Shown here piece by piece: positions 52,134 through 63,042 of a stretch of DNA of 64,000 nucleotides. Position 1 is the first letter of the stretch, and every line of letters starts with the position of its first letter. A program made the position numbers and the translations under genes. The stretch comes from Yersinia hibernica (GTDB taxonomy: Bacteria > Pseudomonadota > Gammaproteobacteria > Enterobacterales > Enterobacteriaceae): the NCBI RefSeq assembly GCF_004124235.1, contig NZ_CP032487.1, positions 1,922,001 through 1,986,000 on the forward strand. The letters are read 5' to 3'. The notes beneath the pieces are model-generated. The model saw only the letters and a program-made list of their open reading frames with translations. It was not told the DNA's origin and did no database searches.

Positions 52134-52360
52134 ACTGATATCCACTCCAGTTTTTATTATTGCATCGCCCAATGACTGGGCAAGCTTCACCTTTAAAAGG
52201 CATTTATACATTACATTGTGCGGGGAACGAATCCGGCCATGTAATACCCTATATGTATTAGCATCTGACGAAATTCCGTACTGTGTTATACATCCCTATT
52301 ACTCTGTTTTTCTAAACACGTTGTGGCGCTGTCTGTTGTTATTGCCAATTTCACTAATCA

Positions 52361-53995
52361 CTACAATTTACGAATATACAGATTTTTCAAATCGACTAAA
52401 TCTTGTGGATCTTTGCCGGTAAACCCTGCGACTGTTGGCCGAATAAGCCGAACACTGACGCGATAGTAAACTGGCACCATGGCGGAATCTTTATCCAATA
52501 AATTCTCCGCTTGCTGATATAAAACAGTGCGCGCTTTGGCATCTGGTGCCGCCAGAGTTTTGGCTAATAACGCATCAAACTCAGGATTCTTGTAGAAGAA
52601 CGTATTATTGCTACTGTCTGACAACAACATATTAAGGAAGGCGGTCGGCTCATTATAATCACCACACCAAGTTGCTCTGGCAACATCAAATTGGCCCTGA
52701 TGGCGGCTTTCTAATGATGTTTTCCACTCCTGATTCTGCAAAGTAACTGTAGCCCCCAGATTTTTTTGCCACATGGAAGCCGCAGCAATGGCCTGTTGTT
52801 TATTTTGATCCGAGGTGTTGTAGAGCAAATTAAATCGCAATGGGTTTTCGGCATTAAAGCCCGCTGCAGCAAGTAATTTCTTCGCCTCAGCATTGCGTTT
52901 TTCCTGCGGCCAACTGGCCCATTCAGGTAAAGCAAAATTACCGCCATCAGTAAATGTGGGGGTAAAACCATATGCAGGGATCTGCCCTTGCCCCATGATT
53001 TTTGTCGCAATAATATCCCGGTCTAGTGTCAGCTTAATTGCCGTTCTTACCCTTGCGTCGGTAAAAGGGGCCTTTTCATTATTAATTTCGTAATAAAAAG
53101 TGCAAAGATATGGGCTGACATGCACCTGCGCTGGCAGGTCTTTTTTCATTTTGGCGAATAGATTCGGGGGGATGGCACTATTGGTAATATCGATTTCACC
53201 GCTACGATAGCGATTAATATCACTGACCTCAGAACTGATCGGTAAAAATGTCGCCTTATTAATGACAGTATCTTTGTTATTCCAATAGGTCGGGCTGCGC
53301 TCGAGCACTATACGCTCGTTAACAACCCAGTCTTTTAGCCGATAAGCGCCACTGCCAATAAAATTCTGTGGGAGTGTCCATTTATCACCGTATTTCTCCA
53401 CAACATCTCGCTTAACCGGTTTCATTGAGGTGTGTGACAGCATACTGATAAAATAAGGGACCGGTTCAGTCAGAATGACTTGCAAAGTTTTGGCATCTAA
53501 TGCTTTTACGCCTAATTCATCCGGCTTTTTGACACCTTTTAATACTGAGTCGATATTCTCAATTTGCGCATATTGTAAATAACTGGCGTAAGGAGAACCG
53601 ATTTTAGGGTTAGCTAAACGCTGCCAACTATAAACAAAGTCCTGTGCTGTCACCGGGGTGCCGTCACTCCACACCGCGTTATCACGCAAATGGAAAGTCC
53701 AGACTTTATAATTATCATTATCCCAATGGCTCGCAACAGCAGGAATGATGTGGCCATCTGCATCATTACTTACCAGCCCTTCTAATAAGTTCAGGATGAT
53801 ATTAGTTTCCGGATTTCCCTCAACCTTATGGGGGTCCAAAGAGGCAACTTCAGAGCCATTATTAATAGTAATACTTTGATCTATCGCTAATTCTACACTT
53901 GGAGGAACGACTGCCGCGATTGTTCCAAATGAAAATGACACGCCCAAAATAGTGCAAATTATTGCCAGTGGTCGTTGTTTAAACTTTATTTGCAT
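52361..53995 (-). CDS. Second periplasmic oligopeptide-binding protein (OppA paralogue)
   Basis: 544 residues from MQIKFKQRPLAIICTILGVSFSFGTIAA (signal peptide), clearly homologous along its length to the adjacent OppA (for example NNGSEVASLDPHKVEGNPETN and RATWCGDYNEPTAFLNMLLSDSSNNT). It lies upstream of oppA on the same strand with a 227-bp gap, so it may use its own promoter and share the OppBCDF channel. Differences in ligand-pocket residues could extend the peptide range. The frame to 54073 adds 26 codons that I reject. Confidence 0.93.
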   Translation of the reverse strand: MQIKFKQRPLAIICTILGVSFSFGTIAAVVPPSVELAIDQSITINNGSEVASLDPHKVEGNPETNIILNLLEGLVSNDADGHIIPAVASHWDNDNYKVWTFHLRDNAVWSDGTPVTAQDFVYSWQRLANPKIGSPYASYLQYAQIENIDSVLKGVKKPDELGVKALDAKTLQVILTEPVPYFISMLSHTSMKPVKRDVVEKYGDKWTLPQNFIGSGAYRLKDWVVNERIVLERSPTYWNNKDTVINKATFLPISSEVSDINRYRSGEIDITNSAIPPNLFAKMKKDLPAQVHVSPYLCTFYYEINNEKAPFTDARVRTAIKLTLDRDIIATKIMGQGQIPAYGFTPTFTDGGNFALPEWASWPQEKRNAEAKKLLAAAGFNAENPLRFNLLYNTSDQNKQQAIAAASMWQKNLGATVTLQNQEWKTSLESRHQGQFDVARATWCGDYNEPTAFLNMLLSDSSNNTFFYKNPEFDALLAKTLAAPDAKARTVLYQQAENLLDKDSAMVPVYYRVSVRLIRPTVAGFTGKDPQDLVDLKNLYIRKL

Positions 53996-54721
53996 TTCTA
54001 ACCGCCCTTTTACGAGATTTGTGATGTTTTTCTCAAGGTTTTGCATCAATCTACTGCCAACAACGGCTAGCAATAACTATTCCAAAATAAAAATTACGGT
54101 TCAGTTTTGTTGAGCAAACAAGAAATCTCTCGTTACGGAGTTGGCCGGAAACTAACAGAACCGGAAATCTGACGCCAATAATTTTTACAGAAATGTTAAG
54201 CAATTCTCTTTTTCAATCAACCATTCATGCCCATAACGCACCGGATTATTTAGCACAATAAAACATAATGATATGAATTTATTGAATATATCTAACATCC
54301 ATTTTAACTTCACATCAAAAAATATGTTTAAAAACAGTAGTAAGAAACATAAAGTTAACATTATTACCATTGTTAGAATAAACCCCTATACATCTCAGTG
54401 TAATCACTAATAACATCTAGATAAATTCCGCACAAGCCCTACAGAATGATGTGAGCATTTTAACAACAAATCGCGTATTTAATTTAAGCTGAAAGTGATC
54501 TGACCATTTATTAAAGTTGAACAAATAGGCCTTAAGCCAAATTATTTATTCAGAATCACTATTAATGCAACATTTGGGGGCAATAGATTAAAGTTCATGC
54601 ATTATTTTCACCAAAATAATGCTTTGAGACTTAAATAGACAAGAAAAAGGCCACCGGTTATAAACGGGTGGCCTCTCTACAATGATGAATATCAAACTAC
54701 GATGGCTCGTCTGGCTCTGTA
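53996..54721. other. Region between the oppA paralogue and ychE
   Basis: 726 bp, AT-rich, no supported gene. It holds the promoter of the oppA paralogue and the ychE terminator. Confidence 0.55.
54641..54673 (-). terminator. ychE terminator
   Basis: GGCCACC/GGTGGCC stem with a T-rich tail on the minus strand, about 50 bp after the ychE stop. Confidence 0.85.
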
Positions 54722-55366
54722 TTAAAGTAAGCCGGGGAAAATAGCCTTGATGCCAGTCACGATGAATTCAATACCCAATGCCATTAGCAATAAACCCATA
54801 ATACGTGTAATAACGTTAATACCGGTTTGACCAAGTAATCGCACCAAGAGTGGGGCTGCGCGGAACAATAGCCAGCAACAGAACGCAAAAAGTGCCACGG
54901 CAACAGTTAACCCCAGTAAGTTCTGCCAACTGTGGTAACGAGAACTCCAAACAATGGTGGAACTGATGGCCCCCGGCCCCGCCATCAAGGGTAATGCCAG
55001 TGGCACGACACCAATACTTTCGCGTACCGCAGTTTCTGTTTTTTCCTGCTTATTCTGTTTGTCTTCACCTAATTTGCCACTGATCATCGACATGGCGATA
55101 CTGACGACCAAGATCCCCCCCGCAATACGGAATGAATCAATAGAGATACCAAATATTTTCAGAATGGCATCGCCAAGGAACAGAGAAATCCATAAAATAA
55201 TGGCCACCGACAGGTTAGCTGTTAGGTTGGTTTTATTCCGCCCCGCTGCCGCCTGATAACTGGTCATACTAATAAATACCGGCAAAATACCAACCGGGTT
55301 AACCAGTGCAAATAAGCCAACAAAAAACTTGATGTAACCTGAAAGGTCCAACAGTGATTGACTCAC
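54722..55366 (-). CDS. ychE: MarC-family inner-membrane protein YchE
   Basis: 214 residues with six predicted helices; UPF0056/MarC family, of unknown substrate. The early FFVGLFALVNPVGILPVF and the later LMAGPGAISSTIVW (about residues 125-140) are the two family signature repeats. It lies between adhE and opp as in E. coli and is divergent from adhE. Confidence 0.95.
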   Translation of the reverse strand: MSQSLLDLSGYIKFFVGLFALVNPVGILPVFISMTSYQAAAGRNKTNLTANLSVAIILWISLFLGDAILKIFGISIDSFRIAGGILVVSIAMSMISGKLGEDKQNKQEKTETAVRESIGVVPLALPLMAGPGAISSTIVWSSRYHSWQNLLGLTVAVALFAFCCWLLFRAAPLLVRLLGQTGINVITRIMGLLLMALGIEFIVTGIKAIFPGLL

Positions 55367-56063
55367 ACATCACTCCGCGCAATTGCTGATAAATACATCA
55401 CAGATATCGGTCATTATACCTAATGCCCCGAGACAACACAGCTTACGGCCAAAAATCAGAAAATTTGCCATGCAAATAATGATGTCACCGTGCGCCATCA
55501 CTGCCTTTATAGTTCAAATCACGAACAACAGTGCTTTCCACTAAAAATCCCTCTTAAGGGGCCATAAGTAGACATGCGCGCTAATGTAATAGAATTAGTC
55601 CTAGGAATCCATGGAATAAACCCGCATTTATAGCGGGTAAATTTTCCCCGTTTAAAATAAGGATTATTGTTAATATTCTGTGCTGTTAATGATGATTTAA
55701 CGTCATGAATTATCACTTTATTTGCGTTAATGATAATTACTCTCAAGTAATAATTGCTGAATGGTGTCAGCTTGACGATTTTGTGATTTGAATCACAAAA
55801 AATATACCTAAGAATAGTTAAGCTCAGAGCCATAGTAAGAGTTACTCGATAAGGAAATAGTGTTTGAGGGTTGAAAATAACACTGTCTCCCCCACTTTAT
55901 TCCTAAGGATTCAAAAGCTCTTTCAGTAAATCAGCGGTAAGAAATGAGAAAGTATAATATAAAAACTATCTCTATTTGAGGGTACAGCATGCTAGAGCCT
56001 GTCTATACTAGTTGCTTCAACAGCTCATTTACTAAAAGAGTTTAACATTATCAGGAGAGCATT
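55367..56063. other. ychE-adhE divergent regulatory region
   Basis: 697 bp. A long upstream region is usual for adhE, which is controlled by several redox and carbon regulators. It contains the CRP-type palindrome listed separately. No ORF is supported. Confidence 0.6.
55779..55800. promoter_or_regulatory. CRP-type palindrome upstream of adhE
   Basis: TTTTGTGATTTGAATCACAAAA: both half-sites of TGTGA-N6-TCACA (55782-55797) are perfect and the symmetry extends three bases outwards. It is 264 bp before the adhE start and about 415 bp before ychE. FNR could also bind weakly. Confidence 0.75.
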
Positions 56064-58739
56064 ATGGCTGTAACGAATGTCGCTGAACTTAACGAGCTAG
56101 TAGCACGCGTCAAGAAAGCCCAGCGCGAGTATGCCAACTTCACTCAAGAGCAGGTTGATAAAATCTTCCGTGCCGCAGCTCTGGCTGCAGCAGATGCCCG
56201 TATTCCTCTGGCCAAATTGGCGGTAGAAGAATCAGGCATGGGTATTGTGGAAGATAAAGTGATTAAAAACCACTTTGCTTCTGAATACATTTACAATGCT
56301 TACAAAGATGAAAAAACTTGTGGCATTCTAGAAGAAGATAAAACCTTTGGTACTATCACTATCGCAGAACCTATCGGTTTGATTTGCGGTATTGTGCCAA
56401 CCACCAACCCGACCTCGACCGCAATCTTCAAAGCATTGATTAGCCTGAAGACCCGCAACGGTATCGTGTTCTCTCCACATCCACGTGCTAAAGACGCAAC
56501 TAATAAAGCCGCCGATATCGTGCTTCAAGCCGCTATCGCAGCAGGTGCGCCAGCCGATATTATTGGTTGGATTGATGCCCCGACAGTTGAGTTGTCGAAT
56601 CAACTGATGCACCACCCTGATATTAACCTGATTCTGGCGACCGGTGGCCCAGGCATGGTTAAAGCGGCTTACAGTTCAGGTAAACCTGCTATCGGTGTGG
56701 GCGCGGGTAACACGCCAGTGGTTGTTGATGAAACTGCTGATATTAAACGTGTTGTTGCCTCTATCCTGATGTCAAAAACCTTCGATAACGGCGTTATTTG
56801 TGCGTCGGAACAATCTATCATTGTTGTTGACTCTGTTTATGATGCTGTCCGCGAGCGTTTCGCATCCCACGGCGGTTATCTGTTACAAGGTAAGGAACTG
56901 AAAGCGGTTCAGGATATCATCCTGAAAAATGGTGGCCTGAATGCGGCTATCGTGGGTCAGCCAGCCACTAAAATTGCTGAAATGGCCGGCATCAAAGTTC
57001 CTGCTAATACCAAAATTCTGATTGGCGAAGTTAAAGTTGTTGATGAGTCAGAGCCATTCGCTCACGAAAAACTGTCACCTACTCTGGCAATGTATCGTGC
57101 GAAAAGCTTCGAAGACGCCGTTGAAAAAGCAGAAAAACTGGTGGAAATGGGCGGTATTGGCCATACATCTTGCTTGTATACCGACCAAGATAATCAGCCA
57201 GCACGCATTAAGTATTTCGGCGATAAAATGAAAACCGCCCGAATCTTAATCAATACACCAGCCTCTCATGGTGGTATCGGCGACCTGTATAACTTCAAAG
57301 TAGCGCCATCTCTGACGCTGGGTTGCGGTTCTTGGGGGGGTAACTCCATCTCTGAAAACGTCGGTCCGAAACACTTGATCAACAAGAAAACTGTGGCTAA
57401 GCGAGCAGAAAACATGTTGTGGCATAAACTCCCGAAATCTATTTACTTCCGCCGCGGCTCTCTGCCTATCGCATTGGAAGAAGTGGCAACTGACGGTGCA
57501 AAACGTGCCTTCATCGTGACTGACCGCTACCTGTTCAACAACGGCTATGCAGATCAAATCACTAGCGTACTGAAATCTCACGGTATCGAAACCGAAGTGT
57601 TCTTCGAAGTAGAAGCTGACCCTACCCTGAGCATCGTGCGTAAAGGTGCAGAGCAGATGAACTCTTTCAAACCAGACGTGATTATCGCGCTGGGTGGTGG
57701 TTCACCGATGGATGCTGCGAAAATCATGTGGGTTATGTATGAACACCCTGAAACCCACTTCGAAGAACTGGCATTGCGCTTTATGGATATCCGTAAACGT
57801 ATTTACAAGTTCCCGAAAATGGGTGTGAAAGCGAAAATGATCGCCGTAACAACCACATCAGGTACCGGTTCAGAAGTGACACCATTTGCGGTAGTTACCG
57901 ACGATGCCACCGGCCAGAAATATCCATTGGCTGACTATGCATTGACTCCAGATATGGCAATCGTTGATGCCAACCTGGTTATGAATATGCCTAAGTCGCT
58001 GTGTGCTTTCGGTGGCTTGGACGCAGTAACCCATGCTATGGAAGCTTACGTTTCTGTATTGGCAAATGAATATTCTGATGGCCAGGCGCTGCAAGCACTG
58101 AAATTACTGAAGGAATTCTTACCAACAAGCTACAACGAAGGTGCTAAGAACCCAGTTGCACGTGAACGTGTTCACAACGCAGCCACCATCGCAGGTATTG
58201 CTTTTGCTAACGCCTTCTTGGGTGTCTGTCACTCAATGGCCCATAAACTGGGTTCTGAGTTCCACATCCCACACGGCTTGGCAAACGCCATGTTGATTTC
58301 TAACGTTATCCGCTATAACGCGAATGACAATCCAACTAAGCAGACTGCTTTCAGCCAGTATGACCGCCCACAAGCGCGTCGCCGTTACGCTGAAATTGCC
58401 GACCATCTGGGTCTGAGTGCACCGGGCGACCGCACAGCACAGAAAATCCAGAAATTGCTGGCTTGGTTAGATGAAATCAAAGCTGAGCTGGGCATCCCTG
58501 CTTCAATCCGTGAAGCTGGCGTTCAGGAAGCTGATTTCTTGGCAAAAGTAGACAAACTGTCTGAGGATGCATTTGATGACCAGTGTACCGGTGCTAACCC
58601 ACGTTACCCACTGATCTCTGAGCTGAAACAGATTCTGATGGATACTTACTACGGCCGTGAATTCAGTGAAGAGCTTGACCAGGCAGAAGTTGCGGTAGCC
58701 GCTCCAGCCGCAAAAGCTGAAAAAAAAGCTAAAAAATAA
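56064..58739 (+). CDS. adhE: Bifunctional acetaldehyde-CoA/alcohol dehydrogenase
   Basis: Reduces acetyl-CoA to acetaldehyde and then ethanol, the main fermentative NADH sink; it forms spirosome filaments in E. coli. 891 residues. The N-terminal aldehyde dehydrogenase part (about 1-440) has the catalytic Cys in DNGVICASEQS (about 246). The C-terminal iron alcohol dehydrogenase part (about 450-869) has GGGSPMDAAKIMW and the iron-binding HAMEAY/CHSMAHKLGSEFHIPHG histidines. AGGAGAG precedes the ATG. The tail is Ala/Lys-rich. Confidence 0.98.
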   Translation: MAVTNVAELNELVARVKKAQREYANFTQEQVDKIFRAAALAAADARIPLAKLAVEESGMGIVEDKVIKNHFASEYIYNAYKDEKTCGILEEDKTFGTITIAEPIGLICGIVPTTNPTSTAIFKALISLKTRNGIVFSPHPRAKDATNKAADIVLQAAIAAGAPADIIGWIDAPTVELSNQLMHHPDINLILATGGPGMVKAAYSSGKPAIGVGAGNTPVVVDETADIKRVVASILMSKTFDNGVICASEQSIIVVDSVYDAVRERFASHGGYLLQGKELKAVQDIILKNGGLNAAIVGQPATKIAEMAGIKVPANTKILIGEVKVVDESEPFAHEKLSPTLAMYRAKSFEDAVEKAEKLVEMGGIGHTSCLYTDQDNQPARIKYFGDKMKTARILINTPASHGGIGDLYNFKVAPSLTLGCGSWGGNSISENVGPKHLINKKTVAKRAENMLWHKLPKSIYFRRGSLPIALEEVATDGAKRAFIVTDRYLFNNGYADQITSVLKSHGIETEVFFEVEADPTLSIVRKGAEQMNSFKPDVIIALGGGSPMDAAKIMWVMYEHPETHFEELALRFMDIRKRIYKFPKMGVKAKMIAVTTTSGTGSEVTPFAVVTDDATGQKYPLADYALTPDMAIVDANLVMNMPKSLCAFGGLDAVTHAMEAYVSVLANEYSDGQALQALKLLKEFLPTSYNEGAKNPVARERVHNAATIAGIAFANAFLGVCHSMAHKLGSEFHIPHGLANAMLISNVIRYNANDNPTKQTAFSQYDRPQARRRYAEIADHLGLSAPGDRTAQKIQKLLAWLDEIKAELGIPASIREAGVQEADFLAKVDKLSEDAFDDQCTGANPRYPLISELKQILMDTYYGREFSEELDQAEVAVAAPAAKAEKKAKK

Positions 58740-59230
58740 TCGCTATCTCAATGTGTAACTTTACTTCCGGTAAGGTTAACAACTGAAAAATATAACCCCT
58801 GACAACTGTTGGGGGTTTCTTTTTATTTATAGTCCCCCATCATAAAAACGTTCTTATCTGCACACCCGAATGGCGGTGCCCATTGCCGCTCAATGGCCGC
58901 ATAGCGGCTATTTATAACCCCCCGCGCCAGTTACACTGCCCTGACTTAATAAACTCGCCATAACGCTCTAATGGCGATTAGCGCAACAATATTGGGGGGG
59001 AATAACGAATAAAATGAAGAAATCAGCTGACATCTGCACATTGATATTAAAGCAAGCACGACCATGGATAACTCCGTTGGGCACCTGGCAAAAATAGACC
59101 GTCAGCGGATGTTTATGATGCGCATAACGGCAATAAGTAGGGCCATATAGCGTTAATATGGTCAAAGGCAAACAACCTCACAGCCGGAATAAAGGTGCCC
59201 GTGAGGCGTTCTTCTACGGATAATGACGAC
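58740..59230. other. adhE-tdk convergent intergenic region
   Basis: 491 bp containing the adhE terminator and several GC-rich inverted repeats (for example CGCCAT-N9-ATGGCG near 58956), plus a G7 run at 58994-59000. No gene is convincing; a 67-codon minus-strand ORF has no match I recognise. Confidence 0.5.
58794..58825 (+). terminator. adhE terminator
   Basis: AACCCC/GGGGTT stem (12-nt loop with inner pairing) followed by TCTTTTTATTT, 55 bp after the adhE stop. Confidence 0.85.
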
Positions 59231-59830
59231 CTAAGAAAGTTGTTCGAGGCAGGCTGCCTTAATGGCTTCTTTATAATGGCGTCGGCAAACAGAAACGTAG
59301 CTTTCATTCCCACCAATGACAACTTGTTCACCATCATGCACAGCTCGGCCCTGCGCATCTAGGCGCAGCACCATATTAGCTTTGCGCCCACAATGACAAA
59401 TCGTCTTTAGCTCAACCAATTTATCTGCCCATGACAACAAGTATTTACTGCCGGGGAATAACTCGCCGAGGAAATCAGTACGCAGTCCGTAACACAGAAC
59501 AGGAATATGCAATTCATCTACCACTTGGCACAATTCCTGAACCTGCTCTTTAGTCAAAAATTGGCACTCATCGAGTAAAATACAATGAACAGGCTTTTCC
59601 TGATGTTCGGCAGAGATAATAGATAATAATGATGTTCCGCTATTGTAAAGCAGAGCTTGTGAAGACAGACCAATACGCGAACTGACCGTGCCAACCCCAA
59701 AGCGATTATCAATCTCGGCGGTAAACACCAAAGTACGCATGCCTCGTTCTTGGTAGTTATAAGACGACTGCAAGAGCGCAGTAGATTTACCTGCATTCAT
59801 TGCTGAGTAATAAAAATAAAGTTGAGCCAT
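59231..59830 (-). CDS. tdk: Thymidine kinase
   Basis: Phosphorylates thymidine (type II, tetrameric). 199 residues, with the P-loop in [15 protein letters not shown] (about residues 8-22), the Walker B-like LLDECQFL, and zinc-binding cysteines CHCGRKAN and CRRHYK. It is divergent from hns, as in E. coli. Confidence 0.97.
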   Translation of the reverse strand: MAQLYFYYSAMNAGKSTALLQSSYNYQERGMRTLVFTAEIDNRFGVGTVSSRIGLSSQALLYNSGTSLLSIISAEHQEKPVHCILLDECQFLTKEQVQELCQVVDELHIPVLCYGLRTDFLGELFPGSKYLLSWADKLVELKTICHCGRKANMVLRLDAQGRAVHDGEQVVIGGNESYVSVCRRHYKEAIKAACLEQLS

Positions 59831-60584
59831 GGGCCCGTAACTCCAGTAGTATAATAAATGGTCATATTGACAACGTACCTGCAGTTTATCATAAATTCAG
59901 GCTTTTCGTGGGTCTGGTTACGCTCTGTATATTACTGTTTTCTATATTAAGTAATGATAATGCTAATGATATTGACAGAACTATCGTGTGAAATACCGCT
60001 CTATTATTAGGTACATTTTATGAGCCATTTCACAATATCGTCACCCTAAAACTATTCTGCTTGAACATTAACCAGGTTAGCGCGATATGAAAACCACCCT
60101 GTTTGATATGGGGGCCGCACGATTAGTCCATTAATGATAGGGATAATGTGTTCTCATGATTAATTGGTAAAATAGTGATAACAAATATTGTCATGACCGG
60201 ACAAAGACCCGGCAGTATGCATTTTTCTTACTCAATATTTCGTGGTAGCTATATCAATATCATCAGGTGCTCGTGTGATCAGTTATTGAACATCCCAGCA
60301 TGAGAAGTAACGTATTTTTGTTTTATTGATATAAAGCAAACTTATAACTTAGTGAGAGAATCATGTTAGCGAGTAGGATCATTTACCGAGTGAAACGGAA
60401 ATTTACGTTAAAAACGGCTCAGATAATAACAAGAGCCCATCGTTTATTAGTAGCAAGCAGCAACTTTCGCTAATAAAATACGTAAATTCGAGTAAGCTAA
60501 TCAAATTGGCTATTGCAGAAATTAAAATAGCACTCTATTATTATCCAGACGCCCCCCCACCAATTATAATTTGAGACCAGGACA
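59831..60584. other. tdk-hns divergent intergenic region
   Basis: 754 bp, AT-rich, as expected for the autoregulated hns promoter, which H-NS itself binds. A C7 run (60552-60558) lies in the probable hns 5' UTR. No gene is supported. Confidence 0.55.
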
Positions 60585-60995
60585 ATGAGCGAAGCGTTAA
60601 AGATTCTTAACAACATCCGTACTCTGCGTGCACAAGCTCGTGAATGCACTCTTGAAACATTAGAAGAAATGCTTGAGAAACTTGAAGTGGTCGTTAACGA
60701 ACGCCGCGAAGAAGAATCTCAGGCACGAGCAGAAACTGAAGAACGCACACGTAAATTACAGCAATACCGTGAAATGCTTATTGCCGACGGCATTGATCCC
60801 AATGAGCTGTTGAATACTATTGCTGCTGCTAAAGCTGCTACTGGTAAATCAAAACGTGCTGCGCGCCCTGCTAAATATCAGTATACAGACGAAAATGGCG
60901 ATGTTAAAACCTGGACAGGCCAAGGCCGTACTCCAGCAGTTATCAAGAAAGCCATTGAAGAACAGGGTAAATCACTGGATGATTTCCTGCTGTAA
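60585..60995 (+). CDS. hns: Nucleoid-associated silencer H-NS
   Basis: A 136-residue global repressor of AT-rich, often horizontally acquired DNA. The N-terminal coiled-coil dimerisation domain (about 1-65) is followed by a linker and the C-terminal DNA-binding domain with the AT-hook-like loop [13 protein letters not shown] (about residues 109-121). AGGA precedes the ATG. The AT-rich adhesin island in this window is a likely target. Confidence 0.98.
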   Translation: MSEALKILNNIRTLRAQARECTLETLEEMLEKLEVVVNERREEESQARAETEERTRKLQQYREMLIADGIDPNELLNTIAAAKAATGKSKRAARPAKYQYTDENGDVKTWTGQGRTPAVIKKAIEEQGKSLDDFLL

Positions 60996-61388
60996 TCGTA
61001 ATAGCTTATTTAGTATTGTGATAAAAGTGCCCTCCTATTATACGGGGGGTATTTTTTTGTCTTGTTTTTAAGAGCTAAAGTTTGTACTACCTCCCGAAAA
61101 ATTATCTGCCCCCACCGCTCATATCCTCTCGATAAGTAACAGCTAATCTAAACATATCATTTTCAATAAATAACACCTGGTTATCACTCTCATGGAAGTC
61201 GATAAGAATACTCTGCTAATTTATAACAATACAATAATCAATATAACACCCCAATCGGCACCCTCTTTTTGTGATATAAGATAACGTTAGCGATAAATCA
61301 CTGTGACAGAATCTTGAGTGGTTTAGTGTTGGCTACAAAAAATGAATTCAACTTCATAACCAACACATAAAACTCTCTTTGTCACTTA
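60996..61388. other. hns-ugd convergent intergenic region
   Basis: 393 bp, with a G/C hairpin (CCCTCC/GGGGGG with one G-U pair, then a T7 run) at about 61031-61059 that should end hns. galU, which occupies this place in E. coli, is not here. Confidence 0.55.
61031..61059 (+). terminator. hns terminator
   Basis: CCCTCC, 8-nt loop, GGGGGG then TATTTTTTT, 36 bp after the hns stop. Confidence 0.75.
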
Positions 61389-62735
61389 TTACGCCCGATT
61401 AATCGAAGCGCCACGACCAACTCCGTAATAAGTGAAGCCTCGAGTATTGAGTCGTTCTGGATCGTACAAATTACGCCCATCAAAAATAACCGGATGCTTG
61501 AGACGTGACTTTATCATATCAAAATCAGGTGCTCTGAAATTCTGCCACTCGGTGCAAATAATCAAAGCATCAGCACCTTGTAATGCCGCCTCCTTTGTCC
61601 CCATTAATCTTAAATCATCCCTTGCGCCATAAATTCTCTGCGCCTCATCCATTGCCTCTGGATCATAGGCTTGAATAACCGCCCCTGCTTCCCACAGTGC
61701 TTCCATTAAAATACGACTTGGAGCTTCTCGCATATCATCAGTATTGGGTTTAAATGCCAAGCCCCAGAGAGCTAATGTTTTCCCTGCGAGTTGTGAATCA
61801 AAATGATGCTGAATAAATTCGACCAACTTAAACTTCTGCTCATTATTGATTTGCTCAACAGCCTGTAACAGATGCGGCTGATAGCCACAACTTTCTGCGG
61901 TACGAATTAACGCCTGAATGTCTTTGGGGAAGCAAGACCCACCGTAACCACAGCCAGAATAAATAAAATGGTAGCCAATGCGCGAATCTGAACCAATACC
62001 TTGGCGCACTTTCTCAATATCTGCCCCAAGACGTTCAGCAATATTAGCAATCTCATTCATAAAGCTGATTTTTGTTGCTAACATGCCATTCGCTGCATAT
62101 TTCGTCAGTTCAGCGCTGCGAACATCCATAATTAGCATCCGATCATGATTTCGATTAAAGGGTTCATAAAGTTCACTGATTAAATCTATAACACCGTTAT
62201 CATTGCTATCAATACCAATAACAATTCGTTCCGGCCGTTTACAGTCAGCAACTGCCGCGCCTTCTTTTAGAAACTCTGGATTTGACACCACATTGAATGC
62301 TATTTGCTGGCCGCGTTGTTGCAGAATAGTTTGTATCCTTTGCTTCACTTTATCCGCAGTCCCTACCGGCACGGTAGATTTATCAATAATGACTTTCGGT
62401 GTATCCATATATTTAGCAATGGTACTGGCAACTTCAAGAACATATTTTAGATCTGCGGCACCATCTTCATCAGGCGGCGTGCCCACGGCAATAAATTGAA
62501 TCGTGCCATGTGCGACACCCGCTTGTGCATCGGTAGAGAATTGGAGACGCCCTTCCTCATAATTTTCTTTTACCAGCGGCGCTAATCCGGGTTCGAAAAT
62601 AGCAATACGACCTTTTTGTAGATCTGCAACTTTGTTCTCATCGATATCGATACACATCACATCATGGCCGACTTCCGCCAACACTGCAGCCTGGACTAAC
62701 CCTACATAGCCAATGCCAAAAACCGTAACCTTCAT
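61389..62735 (-). CDS. ugd: UDP-glucose 6-dehydrogenase
   Basis: Oxidises UDP-glucose to UDP-glucuronate, the precursor for capsule and for aminoarabinose modification of lipid A. 448 residues. The Rossmann motif [13 protein letters not shown] starts at residue 4, the catalytic Cys is in [10 protein letters not shown] (about residue 263), and [13 protein letters not shown] DKSTVPVGT is present. It lies between hns and rssB, where E. coli has galU. Confidence 0.96.
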   Translation of the reverse strand: MKVTVFGIGYVGLVQAAVLAEVGHDVMCIDIDENKVADLQKGRIAIFEPGLAPLVKENYEEGRLQFSTDAQAGVAHGTIQFIAVGTPPDEDGAADLKYVLEVASTIAKYMDTPKVIIDKSTVPVGTADKVKQRIQTILQQRGQQIAFNVVSNPEFLKEGAAVADCKRPERIVIGIDSNDNGVIDLISELYEPFNRNHDRMLIMDVRSAELTKYAANGMLATKISFMNEIANIAERLGADIEKVRQGIGSDSRIGYHFIYSGCGYGGSCFPKDIQALIRTAESCGYQPHLLQAVEQINNEQKFKLVEFIQHHFDSQLAGKTLALWGLAFKPNTDDMREAPSRILMEALWEAGAVIQAYDPEAMDEAQRIYGARDDLRLMGTKEAALQGADALIICTEWQNFRAPDFDMIKSRLKHPVIFDGRNLYDPERLNTRGFTYYGVGRGASINRA

Positions 62736-63042
62736 TCAATCAATCCTCGTGTAAAACTCAATAAGGTGCCTACTGCTGACCATTATCAGGAACTAACCTT
62801 AATTTAGCCTGAGGCGACTCACCTTATTGCCTGCGAATAATAAAGCAGATGTAAAATTCTAGATATGAGTAAGGCGTCAGTATATCAACCGAAAATTCTC
62901 ACATCTCGGCAATACACATCGATTGAAACAAATTAGGCTTATTTCAAAGATTCGTTATAGAAGTATTTATATTAGAATAGATATTGCAGAAGACAAATGT
63001 GGCAAGGCGTAAATTTATTAGGCCGCTTATGTAATCATCAAC
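62736..63042. other. Region between rssB and ugd
   Basis: 307 bp containing the ugd promoter region and the end of the rssB transcript. AT-rich; no gene, hairpin or recognised PmrA/RcsB site could be assigned. Confidence 0.45.

Noticed and set aside
58968..59171. 67-codon minus-strand ORF in the adhE-tdk gap
   Set aside because: It contains a homopolymer run and inverted repeats, with no recognised protein pattern.
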